Below the pieces are notes generated by a model. It was not told the DNA's origin. It saw nothing but the letters and a program-made list of their open reading frames with translations, and did not search any database. A stretch of DNA of 64,000 nt, taken from contig CANTFL010001372.1 in NCBI GenBank assembly GCA_947650285.1, positions 124,001 to 188,000 of the forward strand, given 5' to 3'. Position numbers and translations under genes: made by a program. Below are positions 19,489-29,528 of the stretch, piece after piece (positions within the stretch are counted from its first letter, which is position 1; each line of letters opens with the position of its first letter). The DNA is from Hyaloperonospora brassicae (taxonomy: Eukaryota; Oomycota; Peronosporomycetes; Peronosporales; Peronosporaceae).

Positions 19489-20060
19489 GAGTCACACTCT
19501 AGAAGGGCGGGCACACGTGGATGGCGTAGGCCATTCACGTAAAACGGTGTGTGCTGTGTAGAAGCATGCACCGAATTATTGATGGCGAATTCCACCATGG
19601 GTAGGAATTCGCTCCAACTCGGGAACGTGTGGACACATCCTCGAAGAATCTCTTCAAGGACACGGTTCGCACGTTCCGTCTGACCATCTGTTTCGGGATG
19701 GTCATAAGTAGACACCTTCAATCTTGTTCACAATGTGCGGAACACGGTTTGTCAAAATGCCGCCGTGAACCGAGGGTCACGGTCGGATACGACTCCACGG
19801 AGTAACCCGTGGAGTCTAAAGACCGTGTCTAGAAAGACACGAGCACAACCTTGAGCCTTGATCGACTCAGGGACTGCAGCAAGATGCACCATCTTGCTGA
19901 ATCGGTCTACAAACACAAGAATACCATTATTCTTGTGAGCGTCTTCGGGAAAACCGAAGACGAAGTCCATTGAAACAGACTGCCAGCACTCTGTCGGAAC
20001 AGGCAGAGGCTGTAATGGCGCACGGGAAGAAGGACTAGGCTTCACCCGTTGACAAACTTC
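19480..20060 (-). pseudogene. Integrase DDE core, element B, interrupted by three TGA codons
   Basis: Continues pol after a TGA at about 20058-20060 that replaces the first Cys of the CxxC in the HHCC zinc domain (A has Cys-Glu-Val-Cys). It carries SMDFVFGFPED (first Asp), VVSDRDPRFTAAF (second Asp), TGA for Trp, TGA for Gly, then VSTYDHPETDGQTERANRV (catalytic Glu) and LLECDSWI. All three stops are TGA. The zinc-domain stop is shared with C and the other two with A and C, so they were inherited through retrotransposition. Confidence 0.85.
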
Positions 20061-23000
20061 TCAAGCACGTATGTACTTGCGAACAAACTGATACTGGCGG
20101 GGCCAGTAAAAGTCGCGACTTACCGTGAGGTAAGTCTTTTCTCTACCACGATGGCCGCTTGTTGGGGCATCGTGACACTCATACATGATGCGCAATCGCA
20201 AATCATGATGAGCGGGTACGACGACACGAGGCGTGTCGTCGGCAACAGCTGTATAGTACAGCAATCCGTTGCGTGTACTATACCGATCCGATGAGGATCG
20301 GTACAAAGCCGGTAAATCCCTCATGGATTTACTGTATGGATTCACCAGATGATCCATCAATCGCAGAAGATCCTTATCTTCCGCGTATGCCTTTCGTACG
20401 TCGTCAAGTAAACTTGACGACGGGACACTGACTGATAGTGTCGCAACAGTGGGCTTGTCCTCACTGTTGGATTGCGCGTCCGGCTCGAAATCGGGCCGGC
20501 GCGAAAGAGCATCCGCGACGACATTGAGTCGCCTTGGTTTATACTCCACGGAGAAGTTATACTCCGCGAAGAAAGACAGCCACCTCGCCATCCTTTGCGA
20601 GAGGTGTGGGCTGTTTACGGCCGTGCGTAATGACGCATGGTCCGTGTAGACAACAAACGGTCTATCTCCCAAGAGAAAGACGCGAAATTTAGCCAGTGCG
20701 TATTTCATGGCAAGGAGTTCCTTGTCATGCACTGGGTAATTACGCTCAGCTGCTTGCAGCTGACGCGATTGATAACAGATGACGCGCTCCGCGCCATCTG
20801 CATCGAAATGCATTAACGCACAGCCGATTGCGAAATCGCTGGCGTCACAGACCACATGAAATGGTCTGTCCTGATCTGCAATCGCCAAGATCGGCGATTG
20901 CATCAAGCTTTGCTTGATACATTCAAAGGAACGCTGGCACTTAGCGTTCCATGACCACTTGACATTTTTCTTGAGCAAGCAAGAAAGATGTACCGTCATC
21001 TCGGCGTAGTTGCGCGAGTACTTGTGCAAGTACGCCGCAAGACCAAGGAACTTTCGAAGTCCCTTGACATCGACTGGCACTGGCCAGTCGGTGATCGCCT
21101 TGATCTTTTCGGGATCAGGGCGTACGCCGTGTTTCCCCACGATGCCCCCAAGAAGTGGTATTTCTCTAGCCGCGAATATACACTTCTTGAGGTTGGCGTA
21201 CAACTTATGCTTGCGCATGAGTTGAAGAACCTGACGAACGTGAGTTCTGTGAACTTCAACGTCCGTCTTCCCGTCCATAGCCCGGCTATGGACCAACACA
21301 TCGTCGAAGTAACTCGGTGCGAAGTCTCGCACCGGTCTCAACAGATTTGTTACACATCTGTTGAATGTTGCAGGGGCATTACTCAGCCCCTGTGGCATCA
21401 CTAGCCACTCCCACAGCATCCCGCTGGGGGTACTCACTGCTGTGAACGGGACGTCCCGTTCACGCATCAGGATCTGATAGAATCCATCCATCAGATCCAT
21501 GGACGAAAAGATGGTACTCTTTGACATACCATCTATGATTACGTCCTTCCTCGGTATCGGCGTCTGAGCCGGTACCGTTGCAGCATTCAACTTGTTGAAT
21601 GCGTGCACTATCCACCACCCTCCTGTGGCCTTTCGCACACAGAAGGTCGGAGAGCTGTGAGGGGATGTTGATTCCCTCACATGGCCCGCTGCTAAGCGAT
21701 CGGCAAAGAACTTGTCGATCGCTATCACTTGTTCACGAGGCAGTGGCCACTGCTTCATGACACAGTATTTCGAGCCCGGTTTGAGCTCGATCTCGTGTCG
21801 AGTGCCTTTGTCCTTAGGCAACTCGCAAGGTACGGATTCAGGGAACACATCCCTGAATTCGATCAAATCCTTATACAAAGGATTTGCCTGAAGTGACTCC
21901 CAGGATTGGGACGCGTATCGCTCAATCCGAGTCTTCTCATCGAGGACACTTTCGTCCATCGATGAGCTGCTGAGAACCCGTTCGTTCTCAGCAAATACTG
22001 TTGCCGACCGAATGTCGGTCACATACTCGTCCTCTGTGACGAGTACGCAGATCTGCTTGACTTTGCCACTACGCAGATCACGCAAGAACCGTTTCGGTTC
22101 TAGCGTTGGCAACTGAGTTATCTCCGAAGTCAACTTCGGAGGCACAATCAGATCAAGCGTATAAGCGCCTACGCTTGATCCGTCATTAACCAAGACGTTC
22201 AACGTCTCGGTTTCTTCCTGGGATCTTGCTTCCACAGGTTGCTGAGGGCCTGATCCCTCAGCAAGCAACTCTTGAGGAACTCCTTCCTCAAGTACGTGGG
22301 GACTTATTCCCTCGACGTCTTCCGACTGTGGCTGTGCAACCACAGTCAGGAACCGATCCTCTACGGTCGACTCTCCAGTCGACCTAGTATTTTCATGTTG
22401 CCCCTTGGGGGCAACAGACTTCTTTCTTCTAAGATGCTGCCCGCTAGGCATGCATCCATGTCCCGGTCCACTCGACTTATTCGAGTGGTGAACCTTCGGC
22501 GCAGCCTGTACTTCTGTACAGCCGCCGGGAGCTTGCTCCACAGTGTAGTGATCAACTACACTGTGATCTTGTGCAGTCGTGCTAACGACCGTACCGCAAG
22601 TGAGGCCATCGCACTCACTCGCAGAACATCCACACGCTTGTGGACGCTCCAAGATGTTCATCAGATGGCCATCTGATGAACAAGCAGCAGGCATCTTCAC
22701 GGATCGATGCTGCCAGCTCACTCTTGGCTCGTACTTTCTGAGCCAAGGTAATTTCAGGATGACATCAAATTTGTCATCCAGATCTAGTACGATGAAATCA
22801 TCATCGTACTGCTCGCCCTCTAACGTGTAGAGGATTCCGACTACACGTTTCTGAAAGGTAATCGATGCGCCTGTTGCAAGGCGCACCGTCATACTTGTGA
22901 GGGGAATGTCGCGCTCAACGAACTTGAGCCTACGACCCTCTAGTGACTGGCGACGAACAAAGTTGTTCGACGCCCCACAGTCTACTAGGGCACGAAGCGA

Positions 23001-23171
23001 CAAGTCATTTGTCGCTTCCAACTTCAAGGTTATGAGCGAAACGTCATCACCAGGTGCAGAGACACACAATGATTGTGTATCTGGAGCAACTTTCGTCAAG
23101 AGGTTTGCAAATTCTCTTGAGGTTGCTGGATCAGTAGGGCGCTCCGCCCCTACTGACCCCGACCATTTTTT
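20061..23171 (-). CDS. Pol, element B: protease, RT, RNase H, integrase zinc domain start
   Basis: Translated by -1 frameshifting at 23165-23171; there is no ATG at the frame start (a TTG lies at 23099, from which residues are counted). Protease LVDCGASNNFVRRQ (Asp about 40) and ILKLPWLRKYEP; variable linker about 130-330; RT from KQWPLPREQVIAID through MDLMDGFYQILMRERDVPF, MPQGLSNAPATFNR and SYFDDVLVHS (about 597); RNase H VVCDASDFAIGCAL (about 750), DKELLAMKYAL, VYTDHASLRTA, VVADALSRRPDF; integrase zinc domain HHDLRLRIMYECHDAP and GHRGREKTYLTVSRDFYWP, ended by TGA after KYIRA. GGWRIVH of the family is GGWWIVH here. The RT part is open throughout, consistent with recent or ongoing constraint. 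Confidence 0.93.
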   Translation of the reverse strand, partial: KKWSGSVGAERPTDPATSREFANLLTKVAPDTQSLCVSAPGDDVSLITLKLEATNDLSLRALVDCGASNNFVRRQSLEGRRLKFVERDIPLTSMTVRLATGASITFQKRVVGILYTLEGEQYDDDFIVLDLDDKFDVILKLPWLRKYEPRVSWQHRSVKMPAACSSDGHLMNILERPQACGCSASECDGLTCGTVVSTTAQDHSVVDHYTVEQAPGGCTEVQAAPKVHHSNKSSGPGHGCMPSGQHLRRKKSVAPKGQHENTRSTGESTVEDRFLTVVAQPQSEDVEGISPHVLEEGVPQELLAEGSGPQQPVEARSQEETETLNVLVNDGSSVGAYTLDLIVPPKLTSEITQLPTLEPKRFLRDLRSGKVKQICVLVTEDEYVTDIRSATVFAENERVLSSSSMDESVLDEKTRIERYASQSWESLQANPLYKDLIEFRDVFPESVPCELPKDKGTRHEIELKPGSKYCVMKQWPLPREQVIAIDKFFADRLAAGHVRESTSPHSSPTFCVRKATGGWWIVHAFNKLNAATVPAQTPIPRKDVIIDGMSKSTIFSSMDLMDGFYQILMRERDVPFTAVSTPSGMLWEWLVMPQGLSNAPATFNRCVTNLLRPVRDFAPSYFDDVLVHSRAMDGKTDVEVHRTHVRQVLQLMRKHKLYANLKKCIFAAREIPLLGGIVGKHGVRPDPEKIKAITDWPVPVDVKGLRKFLGLAAYLHKYSRNYAEMTVHLSCLLKKNVKWSWNAKCQRSFECIKQSLMQSPILAIADQDRPFHVVCDASDFAIGCALMHFDADGAERVICYQSRQLQAAERNYPVHDKELLAMKYALAKFRVFLLGDRPFVVYTDHASLRTAVNSPHLSQRMARWLSFFAEYNFSVEYKPRRLNVVADALSRRPDFEPDAQSNSEDKPTVATLSVSVPSSSLLDDVRKAYAEDKDLLRLMDHLVNPYSKSMRDLPALYRSSSDRYSTRNGLLYYTAVADDTPRVVVPAHHDLRLRIMYECHDAPTSGHRGREKTYLTVSRDFYWPRQYQFVRKYIRA
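23132..23171 (-). promoter_or_regulatory. -1 programmed frameshift signal, gag/pol of element B
   Basis: On the minus strand: slippery A AAA AAT (23165-23171), a 9-nt spacer (GGTCGGGGT), then a hairpin of CAGTAGGGGCG with CGCCCTACTG (23132-23155). Gag ends in TAG inside the hairpin and pol is open in the -1 frame across the site, the classic layout for Gag-Pol expression. It is conserved in A and C. Confidence 0.8.
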
Positions 23172-24304
23172 GATGGCCCGTCTCGCTGTTGCGGCTTCGC
23201 AACAGCGCTGGACCCACGCCCATTGCCCTTTCTGGCGAATGGTCGTCCATTTCGCTCAGTACTGTTTGGTACTGGGCGCGGAGCACTACACTCGTATGCG
23301 TAATGCCCTAACTTCTGGCAGCGATTGCACCTCTGCAATCGCTTGTTGTTTGTAGAGCGAGGTCTCTCGCTCTCAACATAACAGAGGTCCATTGGTTCTG
23401 GACCTCCGATCTCTTGTCGTCTCGGTGGACGGTAAGAGTTTGAGCTAGCATGAGCCTGTCTCATGCTAAAGTCTTCCTGTTCCGCGGCTGATATCGCTTC
23501 TTCAAGCGTATTCAGCTCAAGGCGGAATAGGTGGCTCCTGACGGGCCCTTCTGCGAGCCCTTGCATGAACACCGTAATCAACGTGTGTTCAGGTACTGGG
23601 TTTGCAGTTATACTACTCGCAAGGAGTCGTATATGTTGTGCGTAAGCGTGCACATCACGCTTACCCTGCTTGAGTTTCAGGAGCTCTGAACGAGCCCTGA
23701 ACTCAGCACGTGGCGGCTCAAACGTTTGTCTGAGCCGGGACTTGAAGTCATCTAGCGACCTAAACACATTTGGGTCGCTACTCTCGAGTCCCAGGGACCA
23801 AGTTTTGGCACGCCCTGCCAAGTGGGTCTGAGCAAATGTGAGTTTCATTTGCTCATCTTCGACGCGACGAGCCCTTAGGGCTCTGTCGAGTTCGACAAAC
23901 CATAGTAACAGGGAGTCCTCCGGGACTTCACTGTACTTGGAGATGTCAACCTTCATGACCTCGGGACGACGCGCATGCGCCGTCCCGCCCACAGCAGCAT
24001 GGAATTGCTGCTGTCTCAACAGCTCCGTCTGTTGAGCACCGAGTTCTCTCAACTGCTCGGCCTGTTGAGAGCCTTGCTGGTGAAGCAAGGCTACTTTCTC
24101 CCTCTCGAGAGCAAGTTCATTGTGAATGAACTTGGCGATAGCAGCATGTTGTTGGTCTCTGTCTAGAGACTCCAACATGGTGCTGACGACGAGTTCGCCT
24201 ACGGTAGAACTCATTCGTTCTACCGCACCCCATTCGATGTCACTCAAATGGGTAAACCCTTCACGCGTGGCGTGAAAGGTGTCTTCTTCATCCAACATGT
24301 TCAT
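23150..24304 (-). CDS. Gag polyprotein, element B (intact)
   Basis: 384 aa from MNMLDEEDTFHATREGF. N-terminal segment; Gln-rich coiled coil (LLHQQGSQQAEQLRELGAQQ and following, about 75-105); Retrotrans_gag domain (WFVELDRALRARRVEDEQMK, FAQTHLAGRAKTWSLGLESS, FKSRLRQTFEPPRAEFRARS, DVHAYAQHIRLLASSI); one CCHC knuckle (CNRCQKLGHYAYEC); and a basic Gly/Arg-rich tail ending NGRGQ. It forms the particle and packages the RNA. It is the only copy of the three with a complete gag. Confidence 0.93.
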   Translation of the reverse strand: MNMLDEEDTFHATREGFTHLSDIEWGAVERMSSTVGELVVSTMLESLDRDQQHAAIAKFIHNELALEREKVALLHQQGSQQAEQLRELGAQQTELLRQQQFHAAVGGTAHARRPEVMKVDISKYSEVPEDSLLLWFVELDRALRARRVEDEQMKLTFAQTHLAGRAKTWSLGLESSDPNVFRSLDDFKSRLRQTFEPPRAEFRARSELLKLKQGKRDVHAYAQHIRLLASSITANPVPEHTLITVFMQGLAEGPVRSHLFRLELNTLEEAISAAEQEDFSMRQAHASSNSYRPPRRQEIGGPEPMDLCYVESERPRSTNNKRLQRCNRCQKLGHYAYECSAPRPVPNSTERNGRPFARKGNGRGSSAVAKPQQRDGPSKNGRGQ

Positions 24305-24338
24305 GTTGGATGATGTGGTCCTTGGAAGGACTACAAAG

Positions 24339-24346
24339 TGCTACCA
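24339..24346 (-). promoter_or_regulatory. Primer binding site of element B
   Basis: TGGTAGCA on the minus strand, two bases after the 5' LTR. It is complementary to the CCA end of an initiator-Met-like tRNA (UGCUACCA). Confidence 0.62.
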
Positions 24347-24348
24347 GG

Positions 24349-24737
24349 TGTAACGGGGCACACCCTTGCGTAACTTAACGCAAGGGATTTGGGTGCCCCG
24401 ACGGGCGTACACGTGGCGAGCGAGGAAGCGTAGGTAGGGTAAAAGTAGAACTGTTATATTAATAAATTAAGTCTTTAAACTACTGTCTCTTCGTTTGACT
24501 TAATTCAATTATACTAATATAACTGCATGTATGGTGACGTCTCGTCACCACTCATTGCGCGCGTCTTGCGGCGATTGGTGGGTTGATATCATCACGATAT
24601 CAACCAATGAACAGACCCTTTGGTCGACCCTTCAATATCACCACTTTGGTGATATTGTTTAAAGAATATCCATCTTTATATTCTTTATTGTCACTTTCCT
24701 TAAGTGACAATATCATGTAACGGGCTGCCCCGTTACA
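24349..24737 (-). repeat. 5' LTR of element B
   Basis: 389 bp with TG...CA ends. It is nearly identical to the left LTR: a few substitutions plus small indels at GGCGAGCGAGG/GGCGCAGAGG and ATCTTTATA/ATCTTATA. It carries the CCCTTGCGT/ACGCAAGGG stem at 24363-24371/24378-24386. Confidence 0.95.
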
Positions 24738-24742
24738 CCCGG
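24738..24742. repeat. Target site duplication of element B, right copy (CCCGG)
   Basis: Exact match to 16759-16763, which marks the whole 7974-bp block as a single insertion. Confidence 0.9.
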
Positions 24743-25273
24743 TACACGCGGTGCAGATTCGCAGCACTCTCCCATTTCACCTTCGACCAAGCATATTTAG
24801 CTCTGCAAGCTTTTGTCGCTTTCTGATCGGGGGCGCACAGGCCGTCCTGCTGGATAGACTTGCCGTCTTCAGTTCAGATGGCGCTCCTGGACGTGGATAA
24901 AGAAAGGTAGAGCTATGGCTTTCTACCGGGATCGATAATGCCGCTGTGCTCGTCCCTAGCCCCATGTAACTTTTGTAACACAGTGTGATCCGTCGATTCA
25001 GTGTGTCGCTGTAAAATCGTTTCGCTCGGATTATTGATCAGCTATGTGCCCGTGACCTTGAAGTGGTTGTAAGCACAAAGGCTTCAAGATGAAAGCTGTT
25101 CTTGACGGTGCCGGACCAGCACTTACTCATACGACTTTCCTGTCGTGTCCATTCTTTTGTCCATAGCACGGACAAGTTCAAGTAGGATTGGCATGATCTG
25201 GCAGGATCCGACAGGAACAGTCCTGGCATTTCCGCACGGAATAGCGACCAAACGAAACCGCAGTTAACATTTC
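24743..25273. other. Upstream region of the effector candidate, no gene recognised
   Basis: About 530 nt of balanced composition. Short minus-strand frames (24777-24965 and 25038-25382) show no motif. It probably holds the effector promoter and host flank of element B. Confidence 0.45.
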
Positions 25274-25296
25274 CCATTCCGCAACTTGTCCGGCAG
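25274..25296 (+). promoter_or_regulatory. Candidate oomycete initiator (Inr/FPR-like) for the effector gene
   Basis: CCATTCCGCAACTT (25274-25287), about 25-35 nt before the ATG, fits the oomycete initiator consensus (CATT-Y-Y-N-CA-W-T-T-T) with one mismatch. It is followed by TGTCCGGCAG, which resembles the flanking promoter element. Oomycete 5' UTRs are short, so the spacing is reasonable. The call rests on remembered consensus only. Confidence 0.45.
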
Positions 25297-25311
25297 TCAA
25301 TAAGTCGTATC

Positions 25312-26232
25312 ATGCGCTGGCTCAGTCGTGTACTCACGGCTTTGGTAGTTTTTGTTGTAGAAACAGCTGAATTAGCAACCACCGCCGCCGGCAGGGCTCA
25401 CAACGCGGCCCGCTTCACGTCCTCTGCGTTTGATCGTGTGAACAATACGCTGCTTGCAGTGCCAATGCTCGGGAACCATTCGACAATGGCGCACGACGAT
25501 GGCCTAATTGAGAGCAACGAACAAGAGCAGCGCCGTGAGGACAGGGCCATGCCGGGCTTATCCACGATTGAAAGATTCCTCGCGCGATTTGGGGGCGTTT
25601 TCCACGATATCGAGAGAAGCCAGCCCATCGAAGATTTCGTTACGCGCATGGATACGAATAAAGTCATCGTCGCGATGAGGATCGAGGATACGGGGAAGTT
25701 TGTGAATGCGCTAGCTGAGGAGCTGAACCCCACAAAGATCCAATGGGACTATGAGAAAGTGGTCATGACCCTCGCTGGTTACAAGAATTCGGGCAACAAA
25801 ATGGTTACCAAAGGCGGTGTGTACGCTGGAGACCTCATTCGGGCTTTTCACCAGCTTCGAGACGTTGCTGACATGAGGGAGCCCGCTGACCGCATGCAGA
25901 GATTTCTATCGGTCATACCTCCATATACCCTTGACGATGTGAGACTAAAGCTGTGGCTTAAGGCGAAGTTGACCCCGGAACAGGCTTTCGAGATACTGCC
26001 GTCCGGCTATCGCTTTGATCTCAAGTCAATAAATAAGAAGCACGGTGAGTTGTCGACGCAGATCGCATATTTTCGTGCTGTCGATCCACTAGAGCAATAC
26101 ATCGAACGATACCGCGTAGAGGTGCAACAGGACTACAGCAAGGATGCCGAAGATAGTCTGCTGAAACTCTACACTGATCAGCTTAGCAACCTCCCGTTCA
26201 AATGGGACACGAAGACGGATCCGACCCTCTAA
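25312..26232 (+). CDS. Secreted WY-type effector candidate (RXLR motif absent, EER-like present)
   Basis: 306 aa, intronless, ATG 25312. The N-terminus has a basic start and a hydrophobic core (VLTALVVFVV), then small residues and likely cleavage around residues 22-27 (AELATTAAG), so it is probably secreted. No canonical RXLR is visible; at the expected distance there is GNHSTM (54-59). It is followed by an acidic, EER-like patch, EQEQRREDR (70-78). The C-terminal half is helical with a W-motif signature LKLWLKAKLTPEQAFEILP (Trp 215) and a Y-motif candidate EQYIERYRVEV (Tyr 267), the WY/LWY fold of oomycete effectors. By family knowledge such proteins act inside host cells; the target here is unknown. 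Its repeat-rich, gene-poor surroundings fit an effector. The start is supported by the signal peptide and the initiator-like motif. Confidence 0.72.
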   Translation: MRWLSRVLTALVVFVVETAELATTAAGRAHNAARFTSSAFDRVNNTLLAVPMLGNHSTMAHDDGLIESNEQEQRREDRAMPGLSTIERFLARFGGVFHDIERSQPIEDFVTRMDTNKVIVAMRIEDTGKFVNALAEELNPTKIQWDYEKVVMTLAGYKNSGNKMVTKGGVYAGDLIRAFHQLRDVADMREPADRMQRFLSVIPPYTLDDVRLKLWLKAKLTPEQAFEILPSGYRFDLKSINKKHGELSTQIAYFRAVDPLEQYIERYRVEVQQDYSKDAEDSLLKLYTDQLSNLPFKWDTKTDPTL

Positions 26233-26943
26233 CGCTTAAAAACTTAGCGTTATCGTAGCCGAACTGTGCGTCGTAGGACGTAGAGCCGAACGCATTCCAC
26301 TTGATGCTATCTTGCATCGTCGGGGAGCAACGTGTGTTGAGTTAGTGATACATGTTTCTCTTCGCAGCTTCGTTAAAAGGAGCGACATTGAATACGCTTC
26401 GACTAGCCAAAAATTTACGGGGGTGGGTACAATTTTAGCGGTCAATACATCACATAAATATACCTGCCTTCTTGTTTTGCAAACGAGTCGAGTAAGGCAG
26501 CATGATTTGTGCTGCACATGTGTCGTAGGAGCAAGGTAAGCTTAGGCGAAACGATGACGCTCGAAATTTAATAGGCAGCTATCACGCAGAGCCAAACTTG
26601 GCGAAGCAATCTAATAGTCTCTTGATCATACTGGACGGGTTACTTCATGCTCAATGCTTTATTGCATGTACAGACATAACGCGGAGATCCCTTACGTATT
26701 ATCGTTTATTTGTTGGCCAATATCAAACTATCAGATCAGAGGACATCTAACAACATTACTTCGCGGTAATAGCGAGAGACTATATCACCTCTTAACATGA
26801 TATTTGACAATGCTCGATAACACACGGGTCATGACTTATAGTGGCCATGACATAACTAAAAAGTGCGTCTAATAATTGATAGGTGCGCGCATTGATTGGC
26901 TACAGGAATTTGATGCGGACGTGTGTAATTATGAATTTTATAA
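26233..26943. other. Effector downstream region, no gene recognised
   Basis: Begins the AT-rich tract. A palindromic stretch just after the stop (AACGCTTAAAAACTTAGCGTT, 26232-26252, arms AACGCTnA / TnAGCGTT) could aid 3' end formation, but oomycete terminators are not predictable by eye. Frames at 26236-26539 show no motif. Confidence 0.4.
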
Positions 26944-27795
26944 GGTAATGATGTTTTCACACCCCATTTTTACTATTTTCACCCCCCTGAAACCAAATCA
27001 GGGTACCTTCTAGTTTTCACAACACAGTGCGATGCACATAGGTCACACGTCGCGTATAGCTATTGTACACTAAGATGATCTTGCGTACAACATTGTCCTA
27101 CGTCTATTGGGAATATGCGCGTTGGAATAATGCGTGTTCAACTGGCGAACGAAAATTTTATCACGGATGGATGAGACACCAAGGTTGCAGTTGTGTGAGC
27201 TTCTAGATACGGAGATCTAGAAGCTAGTAGATATATACATGTTTGCAGTACTACAACAAGTAGGTGACATCAACAGAGAAATCTAAACGATAATTCACAA
27301 TATGTTTCGTGCTGCGGAAGACAAGCGGGTATTTAAGTGTTATGAAATGTACGTATTGTCTAAGAGATGGATTATACTCTCGGTTGAAGCTGACAACAAT
27401 GAAAAATGTTTTCCTATAATGTCAAGCGGATGACGAACACGCCTAGAATGTCCGGGAGATGGATAAGTGAACGACAGTTGCGTACGAGCATGATCTAAAG
27501 CGGCGCTACAGACCTGTGCAGAATTGTTTTAATTGCGTCGTACGATATAAAGAGAAAAATTAAGCTTGCGCGCTTTCAACTGGAGAGCCGTGGACATCGT
27601 CCATGCTTAAGGATACTGGACCTCGAAGAACTTTTTAGACTCCACAAAATATCAAGCAGTTTCTTATGGTAGTTGTGAAGTTATGAAGTAAATGGCAGTG
27701 CGTAGTACCAATTGATATAGTTGCCATTATTGATTGCGTATAAGTCGTAAAATACACCCTGTTTTGGTTCCAGGGGGGGTGAAAATATCATTACC
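26944..27795. mobile_element. Probable non-autonomous DNA transposon with imperfect TIRs (852 bp)
   Basis: The left end GGTAATGATGTTTTCACACC, and after a short insertion ATTTTCACCCCCCTGAAACC and AAATCAGGGT, matches the reverse complement of the right end (GGTAATGATATTTTCACCCC, CCCTGGAACC, AAAACAGGGTG; 27746-27795). The left end seems to carry an extra roughly 22-nt partial repeat of its own sequence. The interior has no coding capacity. No clean target site duplication is visible, so the family is unassigned. Confidence 0.55.
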
Positions 27796-29528
27796 CATTT
27801 AATAAGCTTATATGTGTATTACATATATAGCAAAAGGGATTGATCACACTGATTACAGGTCCCTACAGTGCAGCTAAGCCTCTTCAATAAATGTCTTGGC
27901 TCAAAAATTCACCAGAGTTTATGATGGCGTTCGGTGCAAGTTGCTCCAAAAATGCCAGTAAGTTTTTTTGCTGTCGTCACTATTCAAATAACGTTCGCCA
28001 CACACGTGGTAGCAATTAGTGATCTGTCTAACAAACGAAAAGTCATCCACAATGATACTAGAATACGGGGATCACTTTCTTGTATACCTAAAGACTTCTC
28101 CCATTTCAGTGGCCTTTCATAAAAATTGGAAAAGTGAACGAGGTTAGGTTGTCTATGGTCAGCAATCAACCCCATTGTTCGCCCTTGACAAATACGAAAA
28201 ATTTCTACGTTTGCCACGTTCCTTTAACTCAAATTTTGACGTGGACGACGATAATATTGCTTCGTTTCGCCAGCAAGATACCCGGAAGATAGAAATACGA
28301 CGGTAAAGGGGTGCGGATGGCATGAAAGGTTAAGACAGCAGCAAGCACCCGTTGTTACTACTGAATCGCCAAAGCTTGCGCTTCGAGCCGAAATATTTAG
28401 GATAATTTAGGTCCAAGTCGGTTAAAGGAAATCTTTGTTGATATAGTTTATCGATATCGATGACGCCATCAAAGCTCGCCACTGTAAAATCAATGTGATG
28501 CATTACATTTTGCATACACCTCCTAGGTTTGAAAATATAATATATTGGATCCAGGGCTCAAGATGTCTGAATCGAATGGACTACAATCATATTAAAAATT
28601 ATAGGGCGGCTTAAAAAAAGGTTTGAATAGTCCCACAAATTATCGGCTGCGGAGGAGTCGTCAACACAATATTACTGATGCGTACAGTGACCTTCCATGT
28701 TTTCCAGAATTGCCGACTTAAGAAAGGGGTTCTCCAAATTGTGCTCTTGTATACTCTTGAGCTTACCTGATGTTACTCGTGGATTGATATGGCTTCAACG
28801 CTCCGCAACAGTCTTTACCTCATACAAGCTCTCCTGTAGTTAGTAATTGAACATGAAATTCGCTGCGCGTAATTATCAAGACCGTCTAGCTAGATCGGAA
28901 TTACTATCAAATTCGCTAATGATACTCATCTCGGACCAATTGGTTCTTGCGAATAATTTAGTAAGTTGTATTGGTGTTTTATAGATTCTCACCATTCTTG
29001 AAATCTCAATAGTTGGCACAATCGGTCTTGTCGATATTGGTCACCCATTGATCTTACCCCTGAGAGATCTGGATAAAGCTTTCTATAACTCTAACGTTTA
29101 GAACCATCTAGTGCCCGAATCACTACAAAGCGCCAGTCGGGAAGTCATACAATGTTTTTGAAAAAGGGAGACACGTAATGTTGCTAAAAGTTGAGGTAAA
29201 GTGATCTAGCGATTTTATGACAGACAAATAGATCGCGCTTATGTCCAGTCCGAGCTAGCGAGCGATTGGTTAAAACGGTCAAACTAATCTTATAACGTCA
29301 TTTTAATGGGTGGAAATAGTCGAAAGTGTTGATAGGTTGCGAACACTGGGCACGAGAAAGATGCTTAATGAACACGAATTTATTTCTGCACTATAAAGTG
29401 GAGACGACTTGCGAAGGAGAAGGAATATTCGGAATTGAATCTATTCTGTAGGCTATTTATCTACGCGATTTATTCTTGCACTATTTGAAATTGATTGACA
29501 CATAACAATGAAAAGGGAAAGCTTAACT
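27796..29528. other. AT-rich non-coding stretch
   Basis: No gene recognised. Short frames (27934-28122, 27984-28217, 28330-28515) have no family motif and are interrupted. Probably decayed repeat sequence. Confidence 0.45.

Larger units (their letters stand above)
16764..24737 (-). mobile_element. Ty3/gypsy chromovirus element B (best-preserved copy)
   Basis: A 7974-bp element on the minus strand with a perfect CCCGG target site duplication. From the right: 5' LTR 24349-24737, PBS 24339-24346, gag, frameshift signal, pol, then the antisense ORF (plus strand), PPT and 3' LTR 16764-17150. Its LTRs differ at fewer than about ten positions by eye, so it is the youngest of the three insertions. 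Gag and a 1012-codon PR-RT-RNaseH frame are intact. Integrase is interrupted by three TGA codons (two shared with A and C, one with C), and the C-terminal domain is out of frame at a G run. It is probably non-autonomous, or dependent on stop readthrough. Confidence 0.95.

Noticed and set aside
25312..25500. A canonical RXLR motif in the effector candidate
   Set aside because: No R-x-L-R occurs in residues 25-80. GNHSTM lies at the right distance but does not fit, so I describe the protein as RXLR-lacking.
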